Source: Hyphomonadaceae bacterium
GTDB taxonomy: Bacteria > Pseudomonadota > Alphaproteobacteria > Caulobacterales > Hyphomonadaceae
NCBI GenBank assembly: GCA_016714495.1
Contig: JADKDU010000010.1
Span: 62,001 to 126,000 of the forward strand
Length of the DNA: 64,000 nt
Reading direction: 5' to 3'
Position numbers and translations under genes: made by a program. Shown here piece by piece: positions 7,816-16,948 of this stretch. The number at the start of each line of letters is the position of its first letter. The first letter of the stretch is position 1. The notes beneath the pieces are model-generated. The model was not told where the DNA came from, did no database searches, and saw only the letters and a list, made by a program, of their open reading frames with translations.

Positions 7816-9939
7816 TCAGAGCGACCCCGCCGCCTGGCGCACGGCCGTTTCGATCATTCCCGGCGTCAGCAGCTGGTCAAGCTTCTTCGGCTCGCCGCCC
7901 TTGGCCGGATAGACAAGATACAGGGGCACGCCCGCAGCGCCATGTTTCGCCAGTTCTTCAGCGATCACCTTGTCCTTGTTGGTCCAGTCAGCCTCGAGGA
8001 AGGCGACATCTAGATCCGAGAAAGTTTTCGCGACGCTTGCGTCGTGTATCGCGCCCTTGTTGAACTGGCAGGTCACGCACCAACGCGCGGTGAAATCGAC
8101 GAAGATCACCCTACCCTCGGCCTGCAGCTCCGCCACCTTCTCCGGCGACCAGGCATTCGCCGTGACCTGCGCTTCAGCCTTCGACCACGTCGTGGCCGTG
8201 GCCGGCACGACGAAAGCGGCGAGGATCACGACGCCAGCGACCAGTTTGCCCAACATGTTGCGGCCGATCCGTTCGGCCAGCCAGATGCCGAAAGCCAGCG
8301 CGATCGCGCCCGCCAACACGGCGATCACGCCATCCGCCCCGGTCTGACCCGAGAGCACCCAGAGCAGCCAAAGCACGGTCAGGAACATCGGGAAAGCCAG
8401 GGCCTGCCGAAAGGTCATCATCCACTTGCCCGGCTTGGGCAAGATCTTGGCAAAAGCCGGCGTGAAGCTGAGCAGCACGAAGGGGGCGGCCAAGCCGATG
8501 CCGATCACAATGAACACGGCCATGACAACGATTGGCGGCTGCGAGATCGCAACGCCGACAGCGGGCGCCATGAAGGGGCCGACGCACGGCGCGCCGACGA
8601 AGACAGCCAGCAGTCCGGTGAAGAATGCGCCTGATGTACCGCCCTTGTCGGCGAGTCGCCCGCCGACACCCATCAGTGAGCCGCCAATCTCGAACACACC
8701 GAGAAGGTTGAGACCAACTGCAAACATGATCAGAGCAAACAGCGCAGTTACGGGCGGATATTGCAACTGGAAGCCCAGACCGGCTTGATCGCCCGCCGCC
8801 CGCAGCGCAATCAGTATCGCACCGATCGCGGCGAAGCAAAGCACCACGCCGCTAAGATAGGCGATGCCGTGGGCTCGCGAGACTTTCGGATCGTGCGCCG
8901 TATGGACAAGGCCGGCAGCCTTGATCGTCAGCACCGGCAGGACGCACGGCATCAGGTTGAGCACCAGTCCGCCCACGAAGGCAAAGCCAAGCGTCAGCAT
9001 CAGGTCAGCAAACCCCATCGGCGGCGTTTCCGCGACAGGCGGTGGAGGCGCAAGCCCGCTGGTGTCCGCGTTGATGAATTCAGTATCTGCAACACCGGCC
9101 GGCGCCGGTCCCGGTGTTGCAGCAATCTCCCAACCATGGGCGGCGCCATCGGCGTCGGTGAGCACGACGATGCCGTTGAGATTCTGATCTCCCGCTTTTG
9201 CGAAGTCCGAAGCGGTCAGGTCGATCGACACGCCCTCGGGGCCGGTCTTAACGATCTGCCTGGCCGGGTTGGAAAGCTCGGGCCCCTCGGGGAAGAAGCG
9301 TATGTTCTTCGCTGCGCCGATCGCGCTGGCCAGGCCCGGATCAGCAACAGCAAGACGAAAGCCCGTCGCGGTGCGTTCGACTGTCGCCTTGCCCGTCAAC
9401 GCGACTGGAATGCGAGGCAGCGTGCCCACGATCAACGTGCTGCCGGCATTGTCCGTCTCCGGCGCGGCGGCGATGCGCAGCGTCGTTGCGAGATCGATGT
9501 CTTCGGGAATGCAGATGTCCGAGCAGATCAGATACTCAATCTTGCCGCCGATCGGGACATCCGTGCCGGGCTCTGCCTCCGCCGCGATCTGGATCTGGAA
9601 CGGCAGAACAACCTGATGTTCGTAACCGTAGTTCATAAGCGTCGCGAGCGGGATGGCGTGCGGCGCCGGAAAGCGGAAGTCACCGAAAGTAACGCCGGGC
9701 GATGGCGTCCACGTCGCTGTTGGCGGCAGACCGCTGTCGCCCGGGTTCTTCCAATAGACGTGCCAGCCCTCGGCGAGATCAAGTTTCAAGGCGCCAAGAA
9801 AGATGTCGCCAGGCGTAGCTGCAGAGCGCTCAAACACAAGCGTGCCTTCGGCATGGTCGCTCTTGGCGCTGACCTGGGCTGTCGCGGCGCCAGCGAGGGC
9901 CGAGGCGGCAACCATGGCCGCCAGGCATCTGCTTGCCAA
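7816..9939 (-). CDS. DsbD/ScsB-type thiol:disulfide interchange protein
   Basis: This is an inner-membrane carrier that moves electrons from cytoplasmic thioredoxin to periplasmic thiol proteins. Three parts are visible in 707 residues: an N-terminal exported beta-rich domain of the DsbC/DsbD-N type; eight or so membrane segments from about residue 305, with the two expected cysteines in LNLMPCVLPVLT and GAPCVGPFMAPA; and a C-terminal thioredoxin domain with DFTARWCVTCQFNKG near residue 610. The first codon of the open frame is TTG (9939), which gives a good signal peptide (SRCLAAMVAASALAGAATA). The ATG at 9915 is the alternative but leaves a very short signal. The redoxin gene follows after 37 bases. 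Confidence 0.9.
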   Translation of the reverse strand: MASRCLAAMVAASALAGAATAQVSAKSDHAEGTLVFERSAATPGDIFLGALKLDLAEGWHVYWKNPGDSGLPPTATWTPSPGVTFGDFRFPAPHAIPLATLMNYGYEHQVVLPFQIQIAAEAEPGTDVPIGGKIEYLICSDICIPEDIDLATTLRIAAAPETDNAGSTLIVGTLPRIPVALTGKATVERTATGFRLAVADPGLASAIGAAKNIRFFPEGPELSNPARQIVKTGPEGVSIDLTASDFAKAGDQNLNGIVVLTDADGAAHGWEIAATPGPAPAGVADTEFINADTSGLAPPPPVAETPPMGFADLMLTLGFAFVGGLVLNLMPCVLPVLTIKAAGLVHTAHDPKVSRAHGIAYLSGVVLCFAAIGAILIALRAAGDQAGLGFQLQYPPVTALFALIMFAVGLNLLGVFEIGGSLMGVGGRLADKGGTSGAFFTGLLAVFVGAPCVGPFMAPAVGVAISQPPIVVMAVFIVIGIGLAAPFVLLSFTPAFAKILPKPGKWMMTFRQALAFPMFLTVLWLLWVLSGQTGADGVIAVLAGAIALAFGIWLAERIGRNMLGKLVAGVVILAAFVVPATATTWSKAEAQVTANAWSPEKVAELQAEGRVIFVDFTARWCVTCQFNKGAIHDASVAKTFSDLDVAFLEADWTNKDKVIAEELAKHGAAGVPLYLVYPAKGGEPKKLDQLLTPGMIETAVRQAAGSL

Positions 9940-10039
9940 TGAGAGGAGTGCGCGCCCGAAGACCTCGCTTCCTGTCGAGCCAATCCCGGCCGCAAGGCGG
10001 CTTGGGGACCCGTACTAGCAGCAGGAGGTAAGGCTGCGA

Positions 10040-10067
10040 CCGGGGAGAGGTCCATACCCCTCCCCGG
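10040..10067. other. Hairpin between sapC and the dsbD-like gene
   Basis: CCGGGGAG pairs with CTCCCCGG across 12 bases (8-bp stem). No T-run follows on either strand, so it is not a classical terminator. It sits 36 bases beyond the leftward sapC stop and could slow or protect transcripts there. Confidence 0.4.
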
Positions 10068-10102
10068 ATCGTGAGCCCTGGCATGCAGGCTAAAGCACCC
10101 GA

Positions 10103-10888
10103 TTAGGCGGACTGGGTCGTCGAGAGCCGGCGCATGGCGCGCTGGATCACGCGCTGCCAGTTCATCAGCGAAACCATGTGGGCGTAGATGGCCGCGAGGG
10201 CGCCTGTGTTGCGGATGTCCTGGAATTTGCTTTCCGGCAGGGCATTGAGGCCCTCTTCGGAGATCGCCCAGTAATCAGCTATTTTCAGAGGCTCACCAGC
10301 ATTACCCTGCGCGTCGCGGGGGGTATAAGCCACCGCCTTCTGTTCAAACAGCGAGGCTTTGTCGAGCATTTCGACGAATTCGACGGTCGCGCGGCGCTGG
10401 CGTTCGAACTCCTTGCAGAACTCGATCGCCTCTTGCGTGAACTTCGAGGCCTGGTCGCCGTCGAAGAACCGCACATCCGGGGTCGATGAGACCATGGACG
10501 CTTCCGTATCCACGCACAGGAGGAGCTTGTCGCTCTTAGGGTCCGAGGCGAAGACGAATGGATAACGGCGGGCGAAAGCCGGGAGATAAGTGTCCGGATC
10601 CGGCTGGCCGTTGGCGTCCACATACTCGTTTTCGTTCTGGCGAACCCCCATGACGGCCACAGGCGTCTTGTCGGGGCCGACGAAAATGATCGGGAAGCAG
10701 GTGGCGGCGACGCCAAACTCGCTAACCGTGATCGGCACCGCATGAGCGGTTTTGAGGAAGGAGAACGGCGCCGCAACCTGCTTGACGCCCAGGTTCCTGT
10801 GCTTCTCCAGTGAAAGCGGCTCCGGCCGCTTGTAGAACATGACCTGGCCGGTCAGCTCGGGCTGGCCGCCTGGGACTGGAGTGCTCAT
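10103..10888 (-). CDS. SapC family protein
   Basis: The product has 261 residues and matches the SapC family (named after a Campylobacter S-layer-associated protein). Typical features are the N-terminal FYKRPEPLSLEKHRNLG, the conserved VSEFGVAATCFPIIFVG block, the central RRYPFVFAS, and a C-terminal ESKFQDIRNTGALAAIYAHMVSLMNW. No signal peptide or membrane segment is seen. The family occurs widely in alphaproteobacteria, often in organisms without an S-layer, and its biochemical role is not settled. It is divergent from the following lipoprotein gene with about 70 bases between them. Confidence 0.88.
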   Translation of the reverse strand: MSTPVPGGQPELTGQVMFYKRPEPLSLEKHRNLGVKQVAAPFSFLKTAHAVPITVSEFGVAATCFPIIFVGPDKTPVAVMGVRQNENEYVDANGQPDPDTYLPAFARRYPFVFASDPKSDKLLLCVDTEASMVSSTPDVRFFDGDQASKFTQEAIEFCKEFERQRRATVEFVEMLDKASLFEQKAVAYTPRDAQGNAGEPLKIADYWAISEEGLNALPESKFQDIRNTGALAAIYAHMVSLMNWQRVIQRAMRRLSTTQSA

Positions 10889-10960
10889 TTACTAGCTCCT
10901 GACTTGATGCTTGGCGGTCCTTATCGGAAAACTCTGACAGCCTCAACCAAAGCGAATCAT

Positions 10961-12832
10961 ATGGCCGCGCTGGACTGGAAATCTCCTTTCAGAGCCCTTT
11001 TCTGCGCAGCAGCGGGGCTGACGGCGGCTATCCTTGCCGGATGTTCACCTTCGGTCGTCAGCACCGACCCGGCGCTTGCGACTTTCATGCAGCGATTCAG
11101 CCAATCCGAGATGACGCGCCTGCCGGAAGAAGCCGATGCGCTGGGCCTGTCGATCGAGGCCTTCGGGCGGCGCTACCAGTCCCTGCTTGATGACAGATCC
11201 ATGGCGGTGAGTGAGCGCACACGCGCCGATCGCCTGGACCTGCTCCACGAACTGGAACTGATTGACCGCAGCACGCTCAGCCGCGACTCGCAGCGCACCT
11301 ACGACACGGCGCTGATTACCCTCAGGAACACCATCGCGGTTGCAGCGCACGGACATGGCGTCAGTGGGCTCGGCTCGGCGAGCCCGTATATCATCACCTT
11401 CGCTGACGGCGCCTTCACCGATCTCGTCAGGTTCATGACACTGCACGCTCCGGTTCGATCGCGTGCGGATGCGGAAGACTGGCTGACCCGGCTCGACCAC
11501 ATGGACGAAGCGATGCGGGATGAGCGCCGGCGCTTCGAAGTCGATGTCGAAGAAGGGGTCATCCCCTCGCGCGCGATCCTGCAACGAACACTCGACAAGG
11601 CGCGCATGCTCTCGCCCGGCATTCCGCGCGAGCATCCGCTGGTTGCTTACTTCACCGAACAGTTGGCGCAGATTCCCGACATCCCCGAGGACGACATCGG
11701 CAAGCTGGTGAAGCGCGCGACCGATCAGGTCGGCGGTCCGGTAAAGACCGAGTATGCGGCGCTGGTTAAGATGCTTGAGAGCCTTCTTCCCAAAGCGCCC
11801 GCCGAACCGGGCGCGTGGGCGACGCAGGACGGCGAGGCATATTATCGCGATGCGCTGAAGCTCTACACGACGACTGACCTGTCGCCGAAGCAGCTGCACG
11901 ATGCGGGCCTTAAGCTGGTCGAACAGATCAGCACCCAGATCGAACCGATCCTCGTGGAGATGGGCCAGGTCGAAGGCGGCATTGGCGGCCGGCTTCGCAC
12001 GCTATCGCTGGATCCGACCTACCTCTTCCCCGACACGCCCGAGGGTCGTGTCGCGCTGATGGACGCGTTGCGCGAGCGGATCACCTGGGCCGAGACGGCC
12101 ATGGGCCGCATGATTGTCATGGGCCCGAAGGGCAAGGTCGAAGTGCGCGAAGCCCCGCGAATTGCGCAGGACAGCGCGCCGGGCGCTTATTACAAAGCCG
12201 CTCCGCTCGATGGCTCGCGGCCAGCGACCTACAACATCAATCTGCGCTCCACGCTCGATTTCCCGATCTGGTCGCTGCCGACGCTTAGCTTCCATGAGGC
12301 CGCGCCCGGCCACCACATACAGGCGGGTCTGGCGCGTGAACGCATGAACCAGCCGCTGGTGAACTACCTGATCGCCCAGCCCGCCTTCAGCGAAGGCTGG
12401 GCGCTCTATGCCGAGGATCTCGCCGATGAACTCGGGGCCTACAAGGATGACAAGATGGCCCGGCTTGGGTATCTTCAGTCCCTGCTGTTCCGCGCCGCGC
12501 GACTGGTGGCGGACACCGGCATGAATTCACAGAAGTGGACGCGGGCGGAAACGGTTTCATACTTGCTGGCGACGACCGGGATGTCGCCGCAGATCATCGA
12601 GTCCGATGTCGATCGGTATACGATCTGGCCGGGTCAGGCTTGCGCTTATATTGCGGGCCGGGAAACCATTAGGCGATTGCGGACCGGCGCGCAGCAGCAA
12701 CTGAAGGCCGGCTTCGATATTCGCGCCTTCCATCAGGCGATACTCGGGCCGGGCGCTCGCCCCCTGCCCGTGCTGGAAGCCGATATTGCCGACTGGATCG
12801 CAACGCAGCGCCCTCAACCCGGCAAGAAATAG
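10961..12832 (+). CDS. DUF885 family lipoprotein, putative metallopeptidase
   Basis: The product has 623 residues from the ATG at 10961, beginning with a lipoprotein signal (FCAAAGLTAAILAGCS, lipobox Cys about residue 29). The open frame starts 57 bases earlier, but only this ATG gives an N-terminal signal. The DUF885 family is marked by SFHEAAPGHHIQAGLARE near residue 450, an HExxxGH-like zinc site, and by FSEGWALYAEDLADELG, which supplies the expected downstream Glu; ARLVADTGMN and the PGQACAYIAGRETI block near the C-terminus also fit. The family is treated as a distant gluzincin peptidase; the substrate is unknown. It should be anchored in a membrane facing the periplasm. Confidence 0.88.
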   Translation: MAALDWKSPFRALFCAAAGLTAAILAGCSPSVVSTDPALATFMQRFSQSEMTRLPEEADALGLSIEAFGRRYQSLLDDRSMAVSERTRADRLDLLHELELIDRSTLSRDSQRTYDTALITLRNTIAVAAHGHGVSGLGSASPYIITFADGAFTDLVRFMTLHAPVRSRADAEDWLTRLDHMDEAMRDERRRFEVDVEEGVIPSRAILQRTLDKARMLSPGIPREHPLVAYFTEQLAQIPDIPEDDIGKLVKRATDQVGGPVKTEYAALVKMLESLLPKAPAEPGAWATQDGEAYYRDALKLYTTTDLSPKQLHDAGLKLVEQISTQIEPILVEMGQVEGGIGGRLRTLSLDPTYLFPDTPEGRVALMDALRERITWAETAMGRMIVMGPKGKVEVREAPRIAQDSAPGAYYKAAPLDGSRPATYNINLRSTLDFPIWSLPTLSFHEAAPGHHIQAGLARERMNQPLVNYLIAQPAFSEGWALYAEDLADELGAYKDDKMARLGYLQSLLFRAARLVADTGMNSQKWTRAETVSYLLATTGMSPQIIESDVDRYTIWPGQACAYIAGRETIRRLRTGAQQQLKAGFDIRAFHQAILGPGARPLPVLEADIADWIATQRPQPGKK

Positions 12833-12916
12833 CGCACAGTCAGACGCGGCGGAGACGCAAACCCGCCCTAATCCACGCGCTTCATGCGCTCACTGAATTG
12901 AGCAATGGGCACTCAT

Positions 12917-14711
12917 ATGACTCGCTTTCAGACAAGCTTTCTATTCGCAGCGTCCGCGGTGACGCTCGCCGCGTGCGCCTCCCCGTCCCTGGAGCCAACT
13001 GCCACCGAACAGATTGTGCAGGTAGGAACAGGACGCGCAGACCCAAAGGTCGAAGAATCCAAATCTGTCGCGGTTACGGGATCGAGCGTCACTGGCGCGG
13101 CAAAGGATGGGTTGGACGCTTGGGAACAGTATGCTGGCACGCCGCCGCCTCCGCCTGTGGGGATGCCCGCCGTTAGAATGGCGCCGCTGCAGGGGTATGC
13201 CGGCGGAACCTACGCGCAGATCGCGCCGCAGCCGACGCCCGGCGACGTCAATCGCGACAGATATCAGGACGTCGAGATCAACGGCGTGAAGCTGGTCGCG
13301 CAGGAGCCGGTTTCGACCTTCTCGATCGATGTCGACACCGCCAGCTATTCGAACGTCCGCCGCATGCTGAATGCGGGGCACCTGCCGCCGAAGGATGCGG
13401 TGCGGATCGAGGAACTGATCAATTATTTCGACTACGGGTACGAACTACCGAGGTCGAAAGGAGAGCCGTTCGAGACAACAGTGAAAGTCGTGCCTTCGCC
13501 CTGGAGCGAGGGACGACAGCTGATGCATGTTGCGGCGCAGGGCTATGACATCAATCGCGATGCAAGGCCGCCGCTGAACCTGACACTTCTTGTCGACGTT
13601 TCGGGGTCGATGTCTGCGGAGAACAAGCTGCCGTTAGCAATCCAGTCGCTGAAGCTGCTGATCAATGAGATGACGGCGAAGGATACGATCGCAATCGCGG
13701 TTTATGCAGGCGCAGCCGGGGCTGTGCTGGAGCCGACATCGGGAGCGGACAAGCAGAAGATCCTTGCCGCGCTGGACAAGCTTTCGGCGGGCGGATCGAC
13801 TGCGGGCGGCGAAGGGCTGCGGCTGGCGTATAATCTGGCCAAGGAAAACTTCTCCAAGAACAGCGTAAACCGCGTGATGCTGCTGAGCGATGGCGACTTC
13901 AATGTGGGGATCAATGATACCAAAGCGCTGGAGGATTTCGTCAGCCGCGAACGCGAGAGCGGGGTTTATCTGTCGATCCTCGGTTTCGGCGGCGGGAATT
14001 ACAACGATCTGCTGATGCAGAAGCTGGCCCAATCGGGCAACGGCATGGCGGCTTATATCGATACGCTGAATGAGGGGCGCAAGGTTCTGAATGACGATCT
14101 CTCCGGCTCGATGTTCTCGATCGCGGACGATGTGAAGATACAAGTCGAGTTTAATCCGGCGAAGGTCGCGGAGTATCGGCTGATCGGTTACGAGACGCGG
14201 ATCCTGAACAAGGAAGATTTCAACAACGACAAGGTCGACGCCGGCGAGATCGGAGCGGGGTCATTCGGTGACGGCGATCTACGAGATCACGCCGGTTGGA
14301 TCGAAGGCGACGCTGATTGATCCGAGCCGTTATCAACAGCCCAAGCCGGTCGCCGCCGGCAGTGCGAATGAATTCGCCTTTCTCAAGCTACGCTACAAGA
14401 TGCCTGGTGAGGACAAGTCGAAGCTTGTCGATCGGCCGATCACGATTGCGGATCAGGTGAATGATATTTCAAAGGCGCCGGAGTCGACGCGGTTTGCGAC
14501 GGCGGTGGCGGCTTACGGGTCGATGCTTCGCGGGGACCCGTATATCGATAAGGCGTTCACCTGGGATCGGGTGATCGATCTCGCGAATGGGGCGAAAGGC
14601 GAGGATGCTTTCGGGTATCGCGCGGAGTTCGTCTCTCTGGTGCGGCTCGCGAAGACGGCCGCTTCTCAGGAGACGCTGAAATCGACGGGCCGCGGCGCAG
14701 TCGGACAGTAG
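12917..14711 (+). pseudogene. VWA-domain lipoprotein (VWA plus DUF3520), split by a one-base frameshift
   Basis: The first part (12917-14260) has a lipoprotein signal with lipobox TLAACA and the N-terminal block EPVSTFSIDVDTASYSNVRR. A von Willebrand A domain follows, with the metal site DVSGSMS and VMLLSDGDFNVG. The second part continues in another frame from about 14261: HSVTAIYEITPVGSK and DUF3520-type sequence to the stop at 14711. Reading GGG instead of GGGG at 14257-14260 restores one continuous protein of about 597 residues (AGHSVTAIYEI). The family is YfbK-like and its role is unknown. Because the rest is undamaged, a base-call error or very recent mutation is more likely than decay. 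Confidence 0.85.
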
Positions 14712-14743
14712 TGCCCCTCCCTTTTCTCTGACCTGAAACAGAC

Positions 14744-14772
14744 CGGGCCCGCGGATCATGTCCGCGGGCCCG
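14744..14772. terminator. Strong hairpin between convergent genes
   Basis: A perfect 12-bp stem (CGGGCCCGCGGA / TCCGCGGGCCCG) surrounds a 5-base loop. Short pyrimidine tracts lie on both sides but there is no long T-run. It lies between the VWA gene and the convergent small gene, so it can serve both directions. Confidence 0.6.
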
Positions 14773-14855
14773 CTTCTCGTCTCGTTCGGCGCGACCCATT
14801 CCTTGCCTGGGTGAAGGGCGCATAATCCTTCAGCGCTGGATGACGAGGTTCTGTT

Positions 14856-15206
14856 CTAGGCGGCGAGCAGTTCCGGCTCGCGCTGGAGTTCGCTGCCCGT
14901 CGCGAAGACCGGATCGAGACCATCGGCGAGATCAGCGGCTTCGAGGCGGCGAGCTTTGATGTCGGCGTTGCGGCGGATGAAGATTGCGGTCGCGCCATAG
15001 CGGCGGGCTTCGCGCCAGCGCCAGAAGGTGGCCACATCGCCTTCAACGCCACCCTGGTCGGCTACACGGATGATGCGCCAGGACTTGCCTTCCGGCGCCG
15101 CGAAGAGGACCACGCCGGCGACCTTCGCCCAGTCCTGATCAGCGCCGAAACGCTCGAACTTGTAGGAGTTGCCGTTAGCCCCGCAGAAGTTGACCAGCCC
15201 GTTCAT
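14856..15206 (-). CDS. Small hypothetical protein
   Basis: The product has 116 residues starting MNGLVNFCGANGNSYKFERFG. No signal peptide or membrane helix is visible. It is predicted to be mixed alpha/beta, with a basic segment (WRWREARRYGATAIFIRRNAD) and an acidic C-terminus. I do not recognise a domain. The reading frame has normal codon use for the region and fills the space between the VWA gene and der. About 280 bases without a gene lie upstream, presumably holding its promoter. Confidence 0.65.
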   Translation of the reverse strand: MNGLVNFCGANGNSYKFERFGADQDWAKVAGVVLFAAPEGKSWRIIRVADQGGVEGDVATFWRWREARRYGATAIFIRRNADIKARRLEAADLADGLDPVFATGSELQREPELLAA

Positions 15207-15486
15207 GTTCTTGCTCCGTTCTTGTTCCTTGTTGTGTTCTCTTTTTGTGCTTTTCGCAAGCGAGCGTCGGAAGTTTTTAGTAAACGCGGCGGTAAGGATT
15301 GTGGCGGGCGCTGTCCTGCAGGTTTTCCGGGCAGAGCTTTGGATTCACGGGCGAAGGTTTTTCGCCATCCTCTGAGCCGGGATACGGTTGTCCCGCACTT
15401 CTCCGGCGTTAGCGAGCACGCCCTCGTGGTTCGACGGGTGCCGGCTCGCGGTTGCTCACCATGAGAGGTATTAAGCGCGCGGCGCT

Positions 15487-16890
15487 TCAGTCCTTGTCCG
15501 CGAAGGGATTCTTGCCTTGTCTCAGCACCAGGCGGATGGGAACGCCGGGGAGGTCGAAGGCTTCGCGGAGTTCGTTGAGGAGGTAGCGTTTGTAGGTTTC
15601 GGGCATTTCCTCGGCGCGGCTTGCCATGAGGACGAAGGTGGGCGGGCGGGTTTTCATCTGCGCCATGTAGCGCGGCTTGATGCGCTTGCCGTTCGGAGCT
15701 GGCGGGGGATGCTTCTGCGTGACGTAGGAGAGCCAGTCATTGAGGTCGCGCGTCTTCACGCGGGCAGACCAGTCTTTGTGGACCTTCACGCAGGCGTCCA
15801 TCAGCTTGTCGAGATTCTTGCGCGTGATGCCCGAGACCGGAACAAGGGGCGTACCGGCGGCGTGCGGCAGGTGGGCGAGCGCCTGGTGATCCATCTCCTT
15901 GCGGGCCTCGGAGGTGTTGTCGACCGTGTCCCACTTGGTGATCGCGAAGACGAGACCCCTGCCCTCACGGATGACGAGGTTGGCGATCTGGATGTCCTGT
16001 TTCTCGAAGGCGTCGCGCGGATCCATGACCAGCACGACGACGTCGGCGAAGCGTATCGAGTGCGTCGTCTCCATGGTGGAGGCGCGTTCGAGTTTTTCCT
16101 GGACCTTGGCGCGCTTGCGCAGGCCGGCAGTATCGACGAGGCGGATTTCGCGGCCGCCCCATGACCACGCGACCGTCACGCTGTCGCGCGTGATTCCGGC
16201 TTCGGGGCCGGTGATGAAGCGGTCGTCTTCGAGGATGCCGTTGAGCAGCGTGGACTTGCCGGCATTGGGGCGACCGACGAAAGCGATGCGGATAGGCTTG
16301 GTCGGATCTTCCGGCGGCGGGTCGGCGTCCGGATCGAAGGGCTCTTCTGCCTCAAGCTCGGGCTCGAGCGACACATAAGCGCCGGAGGCTTCGAGCTTGG
16401 CCTGCGCGGCGGCGAGACCAGCAAACAGGTCTGACATGCCCTCGCCGTGCTCGGCTGAAAGCGGCGCGGGATCGCCCAGGCCAAGACGCCAGGCTTCCAT
16501 CAGGCCGGCGTCGCCCTGCTTGCCCTCACACTTGTTGGCGGCGAGGACGACGGGCTTGCCCGATTTGCGCAGGAGCTGGGCGAAGCGTTCGTCGACCGGC
16601 GTGACGCCGGCGCGGGCGTCGTACAGGAAAATCGAAACGTCAGCCTCGCGGATCGCGATTTCGGTCTGGCGACGCATGCGGGTTTCGAGACTGTCGTCGT
16701 TGACGTCCTCGAAGCCTGCCGTGTCGATCAGGATCATGTCGAGGTCGCCGAGGCGGCCAGTCGTTTCCTTGCGGTCGCGCGTGACGCCAGGCTGGTCATC
16801 GACGATTGCGATCTTCCGTCCGGCGAGCCGGTTGAACAGGGTCGACTTGCCTACGTTCGGGCGACCGACGATGGCCACCTTCAGCGTCAT
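15487..16890 (-). CDS. der: Ribosome biogenesis GTPase Der (EngA)
   Basis: Der is an essential double GTPase that helps mature the 50S ribosomal subunit. Two consecutive G domains are visible. The first has P-loop GRPNVGKSTLFN, DTAGFED and NKCEG; the second has GRPNAGKSTLLN, DTAGLRKRAKV and TKWDTV. A C-terminal KH-like domain follows (RYMAQMKTRPPTFVLMASR). The product has 467 residues from the ATG at 16890 (TLKVAIVGRPNVG); the open frame has four extra codons. It is the last gene of a leftward group panB - YfgM-like - bamB - der, an arrangement resembling the yfgM-bamB-der order of many proteobacteria. Confidence 0.96.
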   Translation of the reverse strand: MTLKVAIVGRPNVGKSTLFNRLAGRKIAIVDDQPGVTRDRKETTGRLGDLDMILIDTAGFEDVNDDSLETRMRRQTEIAIREADVSIFLYDARAGVTPVDERFAQLLRKSGKPVVLAANKCEGKQGDAGLMEAWRLGLGDPAPLSAEHGEGMSDLFAGLAAAQAKLEASGAYVSLEPELEAEEPFDPDADPPPEDPTKPIRIAFVGRPNAGKSTLLNGILEDDRFITGPEAGITRDSVTVAWSWGGREIRLVDTAGLRKRAKVQEKLERASTMETTHSIRFADVVVLVMDPRDAFEKQDIQIANLVIREGRGLVFAITKWDTVDNTSEARKEMDHQALAHLPHAAGTPLVPVSGITRKNLDKLMDACVKVHKDWSARVKTRDLNDWLSYVTQKHPPPAPNGKRIKPRYMAQMKTRPPTFVLMASRAEEMPETYKRYLLNELREAFDLPGVPIRLVLRQGKNPFADKD

Positions 16891-16905
16891 GGGAAACTCC
16901 AATTC

Positions 16906-16925
16906 GGCCCCTGAAACAGGGGGCC
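16906..16925. other. Hairpin between bamB and der
   Basis: GGCCCCTG pairs with CAGGGGGCC around AAA, with one bulged G, in the 58-base bamB-der spacer. There is no T-run, so it is more likely an mRNA-stability or partial-attenuation element than a terminator. Confidence 0.35.
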
Positions 16926-16948
16926 TTCAGACCCTTATAGCAGAGGGC

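Noticed and set aside
8761..9942. 393-codon plus-strand frame inside the dsbD-like gene
   Set aside because: A shadow on the opposite strand, rich in Arg, Gly and His with no domain.
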